From Mesorhizobium sp. STM 4661 (GTDB lineage: Bacteria; Pseudomonadota; Alphaproteobacteria; Rhizobiales; Rhizobiaceae), in contig NZ_CAAF010000087.1 in NCBI RefSeq assembly GCF_000359125.1, positions 1 through 64,000 of the forward strand: a stretch of 64,000 nucleotides of DNA. The letters run 5' to 3'. How positions within the stretch are numbered: the first letter of the stretch is position 1; the number at the start of each line of letters is the position of its first letter. Under the pieces are notes generated by a model. It did no database searches. It was not told the DNA's origin and was given only the letters and a program-made list of their open reading frames with translations. The translations under genes were made by a program, and so were the position numbers. Shown here in pieces: positions 1 to 8,423 of this stretch.

Positions 1-624
1 CGCTGCAGCCGCGAACATCGCCTGTCCCAGCTCATAAGCGCCTTGCGCAGTCAGCGTCTCCCCGGCGTTCTGGATGTCGCGCACCTCTTTGTTCTGGCTG
101 AGTTTGAATTTTCCAACCAGGCTGGTGATCTCGATCTCCAAGGCCACGATCGCTTTGGTCATCGTGTCTATGAAATCCTTCGGCGCGTCGCCCATCTTCC
201 ACGGGTCCGGCTGGTTGGCCTCGTGCATGTGAGTGAGCTTAGCTACGTTGCGGCGCACATAGCGCTCGTCGTCCCGGACAGTGATGAGACCATGGGCGTG
301 GGCAACGAGATAGTTCCAGGTCGGCACCTGCTTATGGAATTCGTGTTTGCTGGGATACCAGTTCGGCGAGATGTAGGCGTCGGCCGCTCGGAAGACGACG
401 AGGACTTCGTCACCATTGGCGACTTCCTCCCAGACAGGATTTTTGCGGGCGACATGGCAATTGAGGACGCCCTTATCGCCCTTTGAGCGATCCAGCTCGA
501 AGGGGATATGGTTCGCGTCGAGGGAGCCTTTGCTGTGGGTGATCAGGATACCAAACGGGTATTTTTCGATAAGATCGAAGAGGGCGTTCTGATCGGGTAC
601 GGCGAAATGCGGAGGAACGTACAA
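1..624 (-). CDS. PaiB-like FMN-binding negative transcriptional regulator (3' end outside window)
   Basis: Reading the minus strand from a TTG at 624 gives 208 codons without a stop, running off the window edge. The product begins YVPPHFAVPDQ and carries PaiB-family hallmarks: PFGILITHSKG, HVARKNPVWEE, YISPNWYPSK, VPTWNYLVAHAHG and the GKFKLSQNK block near the C-terminus. Family members are about 205-220 residues, so little is missing. PaiB proteins are flavin-binding split-barrel proteins described as repressors. The TTG start is chosen because AGGAGA lies 8 bases upstream and the family N-terminus begins exactly here; no ATG fits. It lies 28 bp downstream of the XRE/cupin gene and is probably co-transcribed with it. 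Confidence 0.85.
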   Translation of the reverse strand, partial: MYVPPHFAVPDQNALFDLIEKYPFGILITHSKGSLDANHIPFELDRSKGDKGVLNCHVARKNPVWEEVANGDEVLVVFRAADAYISPNWYPSKHEFHKQVPTWNYLVAHAHGLITVRDDERYVRRNVAKLTHMHEANQPDPWKMGDAPKDFIDTMTKAIVALEIEITSLVGKFKLSQNKEVRDIQNAGETLTAQGAYELGQAMFAAAA

Positions 625-652
625 AAGGGGATCTCCTGTCGTGAAGGGGTTG

Positions 653-1318
653 TTAGTGGTCTGCGAGGTCTTGCGAAACAGCCAGAGGCGACGTCGGTGC
701 CGGCGAAGAGGGGGCCGGAACCCGCTGTCCGCCGCGCTCAAGAACCGCCATCGAGAAGTGGGCGGGCACGTCGGATGCCGCGGCATACGAGTGGGGTTGA
801 TCTGTAACGAGGCGCGCACTCTCGCCTGCATTTAGAATGATCTCGTCACTGCCCACCGTGACCTTGAGCGAGCCTTGGGCAACCGAGATCAGTTCGCGCG
901 TATCGGGACTGTGCGCGTCGGCGGCAAACACATCGCCCGGCATGAGGACCCAGCTCCAAAGTTCGAACATCGTGCGTCCCGAGGTTGAGGTGTGAAGTTT
1001 TGCCTGGCTGCCTTTGGCGCTGGTCCAAAGCGTTCTGGAAATACTCCGTTCGATCGGGTGGTCGGGGGCCGTGGAAGGTGCCTCATTCAGCAGATCGGCA
1101 ACCGATAGCGAGAACGCCGCCGCCAGACGGCAAAGGATGGCGATACTCGGGTTTGCCTTGCCCTGTTCAAGAGCGACAACCGTCCCCTTGGACAGGCCGG
1201 TCAGTTTGGCCAGTCTATCCAATGTCAGGTTCTGGTCGCGTCTCAGATCCTGGATCCGGATCGCAATCGCCTGGCTTAGTTCCTGCTCGGTCTCTAAAGG
1301 TGTCGGGGTGTCGGTCAT
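653..1318 (-). CDS. XRE-family regulator with C-terminal cupin domain
   Basis: The protein has 221 residues. An N-terminal helix-turn-helix (about residues 18-72, containing LAKLTGLSKGTVVALEQGK) is followed by a cupin barrel (about residues 110-195, containing MPGDVFAADAHSPDTRELI). This is the common architecture of small-molecule-sensing repressors of amino-acid and amine genes. The ATG at 1318 is chosen because the helix-turn-helix follows it at the usual distance. A longer frame upstream to 1639 would run through the divergent gene's promoter and coding sequence. One arm of a perfect inverted repeat overlaps the start codon, which suggests autoregulation and control of the divergent trans-sulfuration gene. 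The effector is unknown. Confidence 0.88.
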   Translation of the reverse strand: MTDTPTPLETEQELSQAIAIRIQDLRRDQNLTLDRLAKLTGLSKGTVVALEQGKANPSIAILCRLAAAFSLSVADLLNEAPSTAPDHPIERSISRTLWTSAKGSQAKLHTSTSGRTMFELWSWVLMPGDVFAADAHSPDTRELISVAQGSLKVTVGSDEIILNAGESARLVTDQPHSYAAASDVPAHFSMAVLERGGQRVPAPSSPAPTSPLAVSQDLADH

Positions 1319-1364
1319 TATATTGACTTCAGCTCTCGCTTCGCTTACGGTCAATATAATGACC
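1313..1364. promoter_or_regulatory. 15-bp perfect inverted repeat, probable operator of the XRE/cupin regulator
   Basis: The arms ggtcattatattgac (1313-1327) and gtcaatataatgacc (1350-1364) are exact reverse complements separated by 22 bp. Each arm contains TATAAT when read outward toward a divergent gene, so each may also hold a -10 element. The left arm covers the regulator's ATG and the right arm lies 40 bp before the trans-sulfuration GTG. This is seen directly; the operator role is inferred. Confidence 0.7.
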
Positions 1365-1404
1365 GGCGCAAAATTGCAACCGCGCCTTAAACAGGAATTG
1401 GCCA

Positions 1405-2541
1405 GTGCGCTTTGAAACGAAGGCAATCCATAGCGGTCGAGCTGTCGATCCATCCACGGGCGCGGTTTCATTCCCGCTTCATACCAGCACGACGTTCGAG
1501 CGCGGTGCCGACGGCTCGTTTCCGTTTGGGTTCGAGTACACTCGTGATGCAAATCCGACGCGCAATGCATTCGAGTCGGCGATGGCCGCGCTCGAGGGAG
1601 GACACGAAGGAATAGCCTTTGCCTCGGGCATGGCTGCAATAGCTGCAGTCTTTGAGAGCCATCCGTCGACGGGAAGGATCGTCCTTCCCGACGATATGTA
1701 TTTTGGCATCCGCTCGCTGATGGACGAAACTGATATCGGCACTAGCTTCGATTTTGTCGCGGTCGATATGCGCGATCTGGATGCGGTGCGCGCCGCGGTC
1801 ACCTCAAAGCCGACCGGCCTCGTCTGGGTCGAGACGCCGTCGAACCCGATGATCCGCGTCGTCGACATTTCGGCCATCTGCAAAATCGCGCATGACGCGG
1901 GTGCCTTGGCGGTGGTCGACAATACCTGGGCCACGCCTGTGCTGCAGCGGCCGCTTGAACTTGGGGCGGATGCGGTCATGCACTCGGCGACAAAGTACAT
2001 TGGCGGCCACTCGGATCTGATGGCGGGCGTCGTTGTTGTCCCGCACGCGTCGCCACTCGGACGGCCGCTACGGATGGTCCAGAAACACAAGGGCAGCGTC
2101 GCAGCACCCTTCGACTGTTGGTTGGCGTTGCGGGGGCTGCAGACATTGCCGATACGCATGCGCGCTCATTGCGAAGGCGCCCAGAAGGTTGCGGAGGCCT
2201 TGGCGTCCCATCCACGCGTCGAGAAAGTGCTCTTTCCTGGCTTGCAAGATGATCGGGGATACGATCTGGCTACGCGGCAAATGAGCGGTTACGGCGCGAT
2301 GCTTTCCTTTATCGTCGAAGGTGGAGCCGATGCTGCTATGGCGGTGGCCGCCCGCCTCAAGCTTGTCGTGCGGGCGACAAGCCTTGGCGGGACGCACTCC
2401 CTGATCGAGCATCGCGCATCCGTTGAGGGTGCAAAGTCCAAAGCGCCGGGCGGATTGCTGCGAATGTCCGTGGGGCTCGAGCACCCTCAGGACATTATCG
2501 ACGACCTGATGCAGGCTCTAGGCGCAAGCCTCAATGTGTAA
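1405..2541 (+). CDS. Trans-sulfuration family PLP enzyme (cystathionine gamma-synthase/beta-lyase type)
   Basis: The protein has 378 residues, the usual length for Cys/Met metabolism PLP enzymes. Family blocks include HTSTTFERG, SGMAAIAAV, WVETPSNP, VVDNTWATP and the PLP-lysine motif HSATKYIGGHSD, with Lys at about residue 197. Members catalyse gamma-replacement or beta/gamma-elimination on sulfur amino acids in the cytoplasm; the sequence alone does not separate synthase from lyase. The GTG start is preceded by AGGA, and an upstream ATG is absent. It is followed by a LysE-type exporter fragment and is divergent from an XRE/cupin regulator. This fits a small amino-acid or thiol homeostasis locus. 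Confidence 0.88.
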   Translation: MRFETKAIHSGRAVDPSTGAVSFPLHTSTTFERGADGSFPFGFEYTRDANPTRNAFESAMAALEGGHEGIAFASGMAAIAAVFESHPSTGRIVLPDDMYFGIRSLMDETDIGTSFDFVAVDMRDLDAVRAAVTSKPTGLVWVETPSNPMIRVVDISAICKIAHDAGALAVVDNTWATPVLQRPLELGADAVMHSATKYIGGHSDLMAGVVVVPHASPLGRPLRMVQKHKGSVAAPFDCWLALRGLQTLPIRMRAHCEGAQKVAEALASHPRVEKVLFPGLQDDRGYDLATRQMSGYGAMLSFIVEGGADAAMAVAARLKLVVRATSLGGTHSLIEHRASVEGAKSKAPGGLLRMSVGLEHPQDIIDDLMQALGASLNV

Positions 2542-2579
2542 AGCAAGACCAGATGGCCCTCGTCGGGCAAGGATCTGTG

Positions 2580-2990
2580 ATGGGCCATAACCTAAGCCAT
2601 CTCTTACTCGTCTCTGCCGCCTACGTTATCGCAGCCGGCAGCCCGGGCCCGAGCACCATGCGGATCATGGGAACGGCGATGCATCAAGGCCGCCAGGCTG
2701 CCCTCGCTCTGGCCGCCGGCGTTGTCACCGGCTCGGTTTTCTGGGGCGTCATGGCCGCCACCGGCGGTTCCGCCCTTCTAGCCAGCTATGCCCAGGCTCT
2801 CGTCGTTCTGAAAATTCTAGGGGGCTGTTATCTGCTCTTTCTTGCGTTCAAGGCGGCGAGGGGAGCTTTGACACCCGACAAGCCCGACAGTGCCACCACT
2901 ATGGCCAACCGGCCGGTGGCCGGCTTGTTTACATGCCGCTGGCGAGGCTCGTGGTCGGCGATCGCCGTAGATTCTCGGCTAATCGACTAG
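2580..2990 (+). pseudogene. LysE-family amino-acid exporter, truncated at its 3' end
   Basis: The first 105 or so residues match the LysE/RhtB exporter family: the N-terminal AAYVIAAGSPGPSTMRIMG motif, then a second and third membrane segment ending LLFLAFKAARGAL. After about residue 110 the reading frame continues into unrelated sequence and stops at 136 residues, while the family is about 205. The break coincides with the end of the conjugation operon on the other strand, whose virD4 stop lies inside this frame. The ATG at 2580 is chosen over 2553 because AAGGATC precedes it. It is probably non-functional and marks an insertion or recombination boundary. Confidence 0.75.
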
Positions 2991-5126
2991 ATCAGGCAAA
3001 GCATCTTCGACGATGCTGAGATTTCGATCGAAAGTCTCGGTGTCGGCTGCGTTGGCGCGCAGAGACCGCACCTTGTTCAGGATGGCCGCAACCGCCGCTT
3101 CTTTGTCGGGCGCTATGCGTGTTGTGACCGCTTTGGCCGCCAAAGCGGAAAAATCAACGGCGGCATAGGCTGGCACAGCTGCAGCGTCTGTCGCTTTCAG
3201 TCGTTCTTTTGCTATTGCGCGCCGGCCTGGAGTCGGTGCTATGCGGCCTGCTTTTGCGGCAAATGTCGCGCCGCGTCGCAGGCGGGCTTGCAGGAGACCG
3301 GAGCGGTACGCCGGTGCTGTCGGCACAATCGTCGGGACAACAGGAGATGGAACCGCCGCGGAAGCGTCCAATGCAGGGCTTTTCGTGCGCGAAGCGTCGT
3401 TAGAGGCGGGCAGGGGCAGGAACGCGCGTTTGGCGAGCTGGCCGTCGGCGAAATAGAAATTGCGGGTACCGAGGATCGGCAGTTCACCGCGCGGCAATAT
3501 GATGACCTTGTTCTTGTCGAGCGTACGGATTTCATCTGGCCGCATCAGCGGCCGCCGTACTTCCTTGCGGTGTTCCGAGCGCGTGTAATAGGTGTCGAAC
3601 AATGTTGCCTTGGTGCGCGTCACGTCCTTTTGCACGTCCGACGTTTCGCCGAGCTGCTCGGAAACATAGCGCAGATCGTCCGCGTCCTGCGCACCGAAAA
3701 AGATCTGCACGCGAGCGGCGTTGATGAGCGTCTTGCGTCCTTCCTGGCGATAGATCTCGTCTACGGCCTTCAGCGACTGCACGAAAAACCACATAGAAAC
3801 GCCGTTGCCGCCGAGCACGCTCGCCATTTCGGTCACGTTTTCGAGCTTGCCGAGGTTCTGGAACTCGTCGAGCAGCACAAGCACCGGATGCTCGTCCGCA
3901 CGCGGGATAGTTTCCGACATGAAGTTCATCATCTGCGTGATCAGGACGTTGAACAACGGTCCAAGCGACGTGATCTGCTCGCGCCGTACGTCGAGATAAA
4001 GAGAGATCCGGTCGCGCTTCAGATTGCGAATATCGAACGTGCTGCGCGAGGTAGCTCGCATCAGGCGCTCGTTGAGAAAGGGGGCCATGCCGGTCCGCAC
4101 GCCGGCGTAGATTCCGGAAAACTGCCGCTCAGACATTTCAAAATAGGGCAACAGGGTTTGCAGCGTCAAATGCGAACATTCGCGGCGGCGTTCCTCGCGC
4201 AGCGAGCCGATGAATTCGAGGAGCGGCTGCTCGGCGCCGTTCATGATCTCGAGGATTGTGGCAAAGGTCTTCTTCTCGTTCGGGATCGCATGCGATTCCA
4301 TGACGAAGGACGCGATGCCGGTAAAAAGGAGGCGGGCATCGTTAACCCAGTAGGGATCCGCGTTCGAAGGGGGGCGCGGAAACAATGCCGCAGCGATGTT
4401 GCGAAGGTCGATGTCGCGCTGTGCCGAGTCCAGCGAGATGAAGTCCATCGGATTGTAGCATGCGGTATTTCCGTCCGGATCAGCCGGCGCGAAACGCACC
4501 ACGCGGCTCATGGTCGAACGGTAACCAGCAGTCGCCGCATAGGTCTCGCCCCGCAGGTCGAGAACCACCAGCGAATGCGGCCAGGTCAAGGCGTTCGGGA
4601 TGATGAGAGACGTACCCTTACCGGAGCGCGGCGGCCCTATGACGAAGCCGCCGATATCATCGCCATCAATCCACAATTTCTTGCCACCAATCAGCTTGCG
4701 CTGCGTCAAGTGGATTTTGCCGGAGCGCTGATCGCGCCTGGGCGACAGAATTTCGGCGAGCTTGCCGCCAGCTCGACCGACGAAGACGCCGCCCACTTTC
4801 GTAAGGCCGGTTTTCGATATGTCGCTCATAGTCATGAAGCGAGAGTCATTGCGCTTTCTCGGACGCATGAAAAACAAGCTGACAAGTGGCAAGAGAAACC
4901 CAACAAATCCCGCCGCAATGGCGTATTGCACCCGGTCAAAATTTCTTGCAGTCACGTCAGCCCAGGCCAGACGAACAACCGGCAAGGGATTGGCGTTCAG
5001 CTGGTCAAACAGGACGTGGGAGCCAGTCCGGTACCAATCTGTCGCGACATAGGCGACCGTGAAGAGCAGGGCGCCCATGGCCATCGCCATGAGCACCATG
5101 AAAATTGCTGTTGCGACTTTCTGCAT
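2979..5126 (-). CDS. virD4: VirD4/TraG-type type IV coupling protein
   Basis: The protein has 715 residues. Two N-terminal membrane segments (about 5-28 and 68-88) are followed by the coupling ATPase: Walker A GPPRSGKGTS at about 164-173 and Walker B LVLLDEFQ at about 416-423. After about residue 600 comes an Ala/Pro-rich tail of roughly 110 residues, longer than in many homologues and possibly involved in substrate recognition. Coupling proteins bring the relaxase-DNA complex to the secretion channel at the inner membrane. It is the last gene of the virB operon, 11 bp after virB11. Its 3' end overlaps the truncated lysE frame on the opposite strand, so this is the edge of the conjugation module. 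Confidence 0.93.
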   Translation of the reverse strand: MQKVATAIFMVLMAMAMGALLFTVAYVATDWYRTGSHVLFDQLNANPLPVVRLAWADVTARNFDRVQYAIAAGFVGFLLPLVSLFFMRPRKRNDSRFMTMSDISKTGLTKVGGVFVGRAGGKLAEILSPRRDQRSGKIHLTQRKLIGGKKLWIDGDDIGGFVIGPPRSGKGTSLIIPNALTWPHSLVVLDLRGETYAATAGYRSTMSRVVRFAPADPDGNTACYNPMDFISLDSAQRDIDLRNIAAALFPRPPSNADPYWVNDARLLFTGIASFVMESHAIPNEKKTFATILEIMNGAEQPLLEFIGSLREERRRECSHLTLQTLLPYFEMSERQFSGIYAGVRTGMAPFLNERLMRATSRSTFDIRNLKRDRISLYLDVRREQITSLGPLFNVLITQMMNFMSETIPRADEHPVLVLLDEFQNLGKLENVTEMASVLGGNGVSMWFFVQSLKAVDEIYRQEGRKTLINAARVQIFFGAQDADDLRYVSEQLGETSDVQKDVTRTKATLFDTYYTRSEHRKEVRRPLMRPDEIRTLDKNKVIILPRGELPILGTRNFYFADGQLAKRAFLPLPASNDASRTKSPALDASAAVPSPVVPTIVPTAPAYRSGLLQARLRRGATFAAKAGRIAPTPGRRAIAKERLKATDAAAVPAYAAVDFSALAAKAVTTRIAPDKEAAVAAILNKVRSLRANAADTETFDRNLSIVEDALPDLVD

Positions 5127-5137
5127 AGGTGTCCCCG

Positions 5138-6163
5138 TTAGATTGTCTCCGCCTTGGTGAACTTGATCTCGCTGATGCCGCGCCGGCCGCCTTCGGTACG
5201 GACCATCTGGACGACCACCGGAATGACCTCGCGCAGGTAGTCGAGGATTTCGCTCCGTGAGAGGCCCGAGCTGCCCTGCATGACCATGAGCGCCAGCCGC
5301 TCGTAGGCTGAGCGGGCGGAATTGGCATGAACGGTGGTGAGCGAACCAGGATGGCCGGTGTTGATCGCCTGGAGGAACGCGAAGGTTTCGGCGCCGCGTA
5401 ACTCGCCCAACAACAAACGGTCGGGTCGCATGCGAAGCGAGGCTTCGAGAAGCTGTTGCGCGGAGACTTTGGCAAGGCCCTGGTCGCCCTTCGAGGCTAT
5501 CAGCGTGACGTTGTTGGGAGCCGGCAGCCTCAGTTCGCGGGTGTCTTCGATCGTGATGATCCGTTCATGAGGCGGGATCTCCTTCAGGAGTGCATTCAAG
5601 AACGTCGTCTTGCCGGTCGACGTGCCGCCTGAAACGACGATCGAGACGCGGTTGCGCACTGCATACTGCAGGAACTCCATCGGCGACGTGTCCTGCAACA
5701 TCTCGACAAGTCGCTTTTCTTCGGTTGAAAGCGCCAAGCCGGCGCCCATCGCCGTGTTCTCGAAGGCGCCGAGATCCTTGTAGGCATCAAGGCTCATATC
5801 CATGATGACCTGCTTGCGGATAGAGATCGCCCCGCCTTCGGGAGCCGCGGGCGGCAAGATGCATTGGATGCGCTCACCTGAGGGTAGGGCAGCCGACAGG
5901 ACCGGCTTTTCTTCGTTGATGACCTGATTTGTCGCCGAGGCGACACCCGTCGAGATATGCCTAATCCAGCCGGGCGTGACCTCGCGCTTGACGACGTGCT
6001 CCATTTCCTTGGCGCCAAGGCGTTCAACAAACAATTCACCTGGCCTGTTGATCGCAATCTCGGAAACCGAGTCTTCGTTCAAATACGACCATATTGGCTC
6101 CAGATGAGCGCGCAGGACCGGGGCTCTTGCCCAAGGGTCGGGGAGGGGATGCACGGCGTTCAT
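5138..6163 (-). CDS. virB11: VirB11 traffic ATPase
   Basis: The protein has 341 residues, normal for VirB11. The N-terminal domain precedes Walker A GGTSTGKTT (about 179-187), an Asp box ITIEDTREL, Walker B-like RLLLGELRG and the His box TGHPGSLTTVHAN. VirB11 is a hexameric ATPase at the inner-membrane base of the type IV secretion system; it switches between pilus assembly and substrate transfer. Its ATG overlaps the virB10 stop by 4 bp, indicating translational coupling. All catalytic motifs look intact. Confidence 0.95.
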   Translation of the reverse strand: MNAVHPLPDPWARAPVLRAHLEPIWSYLNEDSVSEIAINRPGELFVERLGAKEMEHVVKREVTPGWIRHISTGVASATNQVINEEKPVLSAALPSGERIQCILPPAAPEGGAISIRKQVIMDMSLDAYKDLGAFENTAMGAGLALSTEEKRLVEMLQDTSPMEFLQYAVRNRVSIVVSGGTSTGKTTFLNALLKEIPPHERIITIEDTRELRLPAPNNVTLIASKGDQGLAKVSAQQLLEASLRMRPDRLLLGELRGAETFAFLQAINTGHPGSLTTVHANSARSAYERLALMVMQGSSGLSRSEILDYLREVIPVVVQMVRTEGGRRGISEIKFTKAETI

Positions 6164-7629
6164 TTCACCGGGCTCCCATAGCCGGGATAAAAATGATCCT
6201 TTGGCGTCGCGTAAAGAGGCGTCGGATCGATCGCGGCCTTCGGCCGCCCACCTGCCTTCATTCGTGCAACTTCTTCCTGAACGGGATCGGCGTACAAATC
6301 CGAGAAATCGAGATCTCGCCGCACCAGCACGACCACCGATGTGCCCTGGTCCACATAGACTGTCGGGCCAATGTTCTGCGTGTCGCGAAACGCCTCTTGC
6401 GCGAGTTGCTGCAGGGCGGTTGATGACTTATCGAACGCGATGCCGCGGGCGTCGCGCTGCGAACCATTGCCACCATAAGTTACGGTCGTGGTCTCACCGG
6501 TCACGGGATCGGTCGTCGACACCTGGCGCTGTTGTCCATCCTGGGTCTTATCGCCAAGCGAGGACAGATATTCAGAGACCCCGCCAACGACGGAAAGCAT
6601 GATAGCGTTGCCGTACCGTTCAACCCAGTGCGTATCGACACGTCCGCCCATGCCGCCGCGGCCGAGTGCATCCGCACCGGGCGACTTGATATCGACGGAA
6701 ATGCCGTCCGAGCGGATGACCCTGTTCCAGACGATGAAAACACGCTTTTGTCCGCGCGCAAGCCCCGAGCGGTATTCTCCGGTGAGGCGCGAGCCCTTCG
6801 GAATGAGGATCCGCCTGCCGTCGAGCGAAAACACGTCCTCACGCACGACAGCGCGCACCGCGCCGGGAAGGTCGGTGTTAACAGCGGTTTCCAAATAGCC
6901 GCGAAGGATCGTTCCTTCTGGGATCAACGCATCGGTGCGTCGGAAGATTTTTGCTTTGACGATGCCGGAAGAGCTTGCCTCGGACTGTGCCAGGAATGCC
7001 TTGTTGGGATCACTGTCGGCTCCGGGGACCGGGACGATCTGACCGTCGGGCGCGATTTCGACCTGTGCCGCCTGGGCGCCGGCAGCATCCGTCGAGCCGG
7101 TTTCACCATTTGTCACCATCTGGTTCGACCGCAAGCGTTCCCACACCGCCTTTTCATGCTCGGCGGCCTCAGCCTTGCGGCGAGCCTCGTCCTCAGCCGC
7201 GGCCTTGCGGCGGGCCTCTTCCGCCTCGGCCTTGCGGCGAGCTTCCTCGGCCGCCATTTGTGCCTCCAGCGCGCGCCGCTGCGCATCAAGGTCTGCGCCC
7301 TCCTGCACGGTCTGATCGACATTGTCAGCCTGCTGCGTGCCACTCTGGTCGGCGGCCGGCGGGGGCACCACGATCTGGTCGATCGTGCCGTCGGCAGGTT
7401 GAGGCGGCTCGTTCAACGCCGGCGGGCGAAACTCTGGCGGGTTGAAGTTTTCCTCGCCATCGCTGCGAAGATCGCGCGATACCGGCTCTCGAGGCCAGTT
7501 CAGCCATATCAACGCGCCTACAAGCACCACGCCGAGGCCGACCAGGGCGATTTTGGTACCCACACCCGCACCGCGGCGCGCCACCGTCGGGCTGCCGTCC
7601 AGTTGGTTATAATCGATCTGGGTCATCAC
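6160..7629 (-). CDS. virB10: VirB10/TrbI core-complex protein
   Basis: The protein has 489 residues. A short cytoplasmic N-terminus, one membrane helix (about 25-43, IALVGLGVVLVGALIWL) and a Pro-rich stretch lead into an Ala/Glu/Arg coiled-coil repeat (about 110-170, repeated EEARRKAEAE units). The C-terminal TrbI/VirB10 domain follows (GTILRGYLETAVNTDLPG, RRILIPKGSRLTGEY). VirB10 spans both membranes and gates the outer-membrane pore. The charged repeat region is unusually long and regular; such stretches vary in length between strains. Four-base overlaps at both ends couple it to virB9 and virB11. Confidence 0.95.
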   Translation of the reverse strand: MMTQIDYNQLDGSPTVARRGAGVGTKIALVGLGVVLVGALIWLNWPREPVSRDLRSDGEENFNPPEFRPPALNEPPQPADGTIDQIVVPPPAADQSGTQQADNVDQTVQEGADLDAQRRALEAQMAAEEARRKAEAEEARRKAAAEDEARRKAEAAEHEKAVWERLRSNQMVTNGETGSTDAAGAQAAQVEIAPDGQIVPVPGADSDPNKAFLAQSEASSSGIVKAKIFRRTDALIPEGTILRGYLETAVNTDLPGAVRAVVREDVFSLDGRRILIPKGSRLTGEYRSGLARGQKRVFIVWNRVIRSDGISVDIKSPGADALGRGGMGGRVDTHWVERYGNAIMLSVVGGVSEYLSSLGDKTQDGQQRQVSTTDPVTGETTTVTYGGNGSQRDARGIAFDKSSTALQQLAQEAFRDTQNIGPTVYVDQGTSVVVLVRRDLDFSDLYADPVQEEVARMKAGGRPKAAIDPTPLYATPKDHFYPGYGSPVK

Positions 7630-8423
7630 CGCCCTCCGCTGGACCCGAACAGGGTGGAACCGCCTGTTAGTTTCGTTGGACCGTAGACCTGCTCGACTGG
7701 ATCGATGGCGTTGGGTCGCGCCCGGTTGTACAGGCAGAGCGTCTTGCCATCGGCTCGCAAGGTGAATTGCCGTGCCACCTTGTCGATGACGGTGTATTTG
7801 CCCTGAGTGCGAACGTTGACCAGAGACTCATGGCGCTTGTCGTCGACCACGAAAATCGCCGGAATGTCACCCTTGAATTCCAGAAACACCTTGGTGCCGT
7901 CGTCGAATACGGTGCGTGGCTTCAGGCTGTCATCGCCTTTGTACGCATAGTCGTAATTGAGATCGGCATAGTTCAGGTCCTTCAAATCCGGATCGGCGGC
8001 GCTCTCCTTGGCCTGTGAGAGCAGGCGCGCGTTAATATCCTCGTCCGGGTATTTGAACCGGACCTGGAAGGATGCCCGATCGCGGCTATCGTCAGTCCCC
8101 TCCAGTAGCAGCGAGTAGACACGACGGTTGGTGACAACGTTGACATTGGTCCACGCATCGCGCTCCAGCGGCTTGACGAAGAGGAATCGCGATCCGCGTT
8201 TGGGGATGATCGACCAGCCTTTCGTGTCGCCGGCGGAGACGGTTTCGATGACTTCGGTCGGACTGAGTTCGACCATGGTTGAAATACCGAGAGCGGCGCG
8301 CACCGTGGTCACGTCGTCGTTGTTGAAGGTGACATATCGGATGCGGCCATCGCGTGCGGCCGCGCCGTGGATCGTCCCGAGCAGAAGGGCGGTCGCCAGG
8401 GCGAGTCTCACGCGCCATCTCAT
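7626..8423 (-). CDS. virB9: VirB9 core-complex protein
   Basis: The protein has 265 residues starting MRWRVRLALATALLLG, a clear signal peptide cleaved after AAA. It then shows the VirB9/CagX motifs DGRIRYVTFNNDDV, TKGWSIIPKRGSRFLFVKP and, near the end, DDGTKVFLEFKGDIPAIFVVD. VirB9 is periplasmic and forms the outer-membrane ring with VirB10 and VirB7. The start at 8423 overlaps the virB8 stop in an ATGA; a longer frame to 8558 lies inside virB8 and lacks a signal peptide at its N-terminus. Confidence 0.94.
   Translation of the reverse strand: MRWRVRLALATALLLGTIHGAAARDGRIRYVTFNNDDVTTVRAALGISTMVELSPTEVIETVSAGDTKGWSIIPKRGSRFLFVKPLERDAWTNVNVVTNRRVYSLLLEGTDDSRDRASFQVRFKYPDEDINARLLSQAKESAADPDLKDLNYADLNYDYAYKGDDSLKPRTVFDDGTKVFLEFKGDIPAIFVVDDKRHESLVNVRTQGKYTVIDKVARQFTLRADGKTLCLYNRARPNAIDPVEQVYGPTKLTGGSTLFGSSGGR

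Noticed and set aside
1323..1360. TTGACT plus TATAAT inside the inverted repeat as a normal promoter
   Set aside because: The spacing is 26 bp rather than 16-18. The TATAAT may still serve as a -10 with another or activator-dependent upstream element.
3288..5141. Long plus-strand open frame (617 codons) opposite virD4
   Set aside because: It is antisense to virD4, Arg/His-rich with no motif, and follows from the high GC and codon pattern of the real gene.
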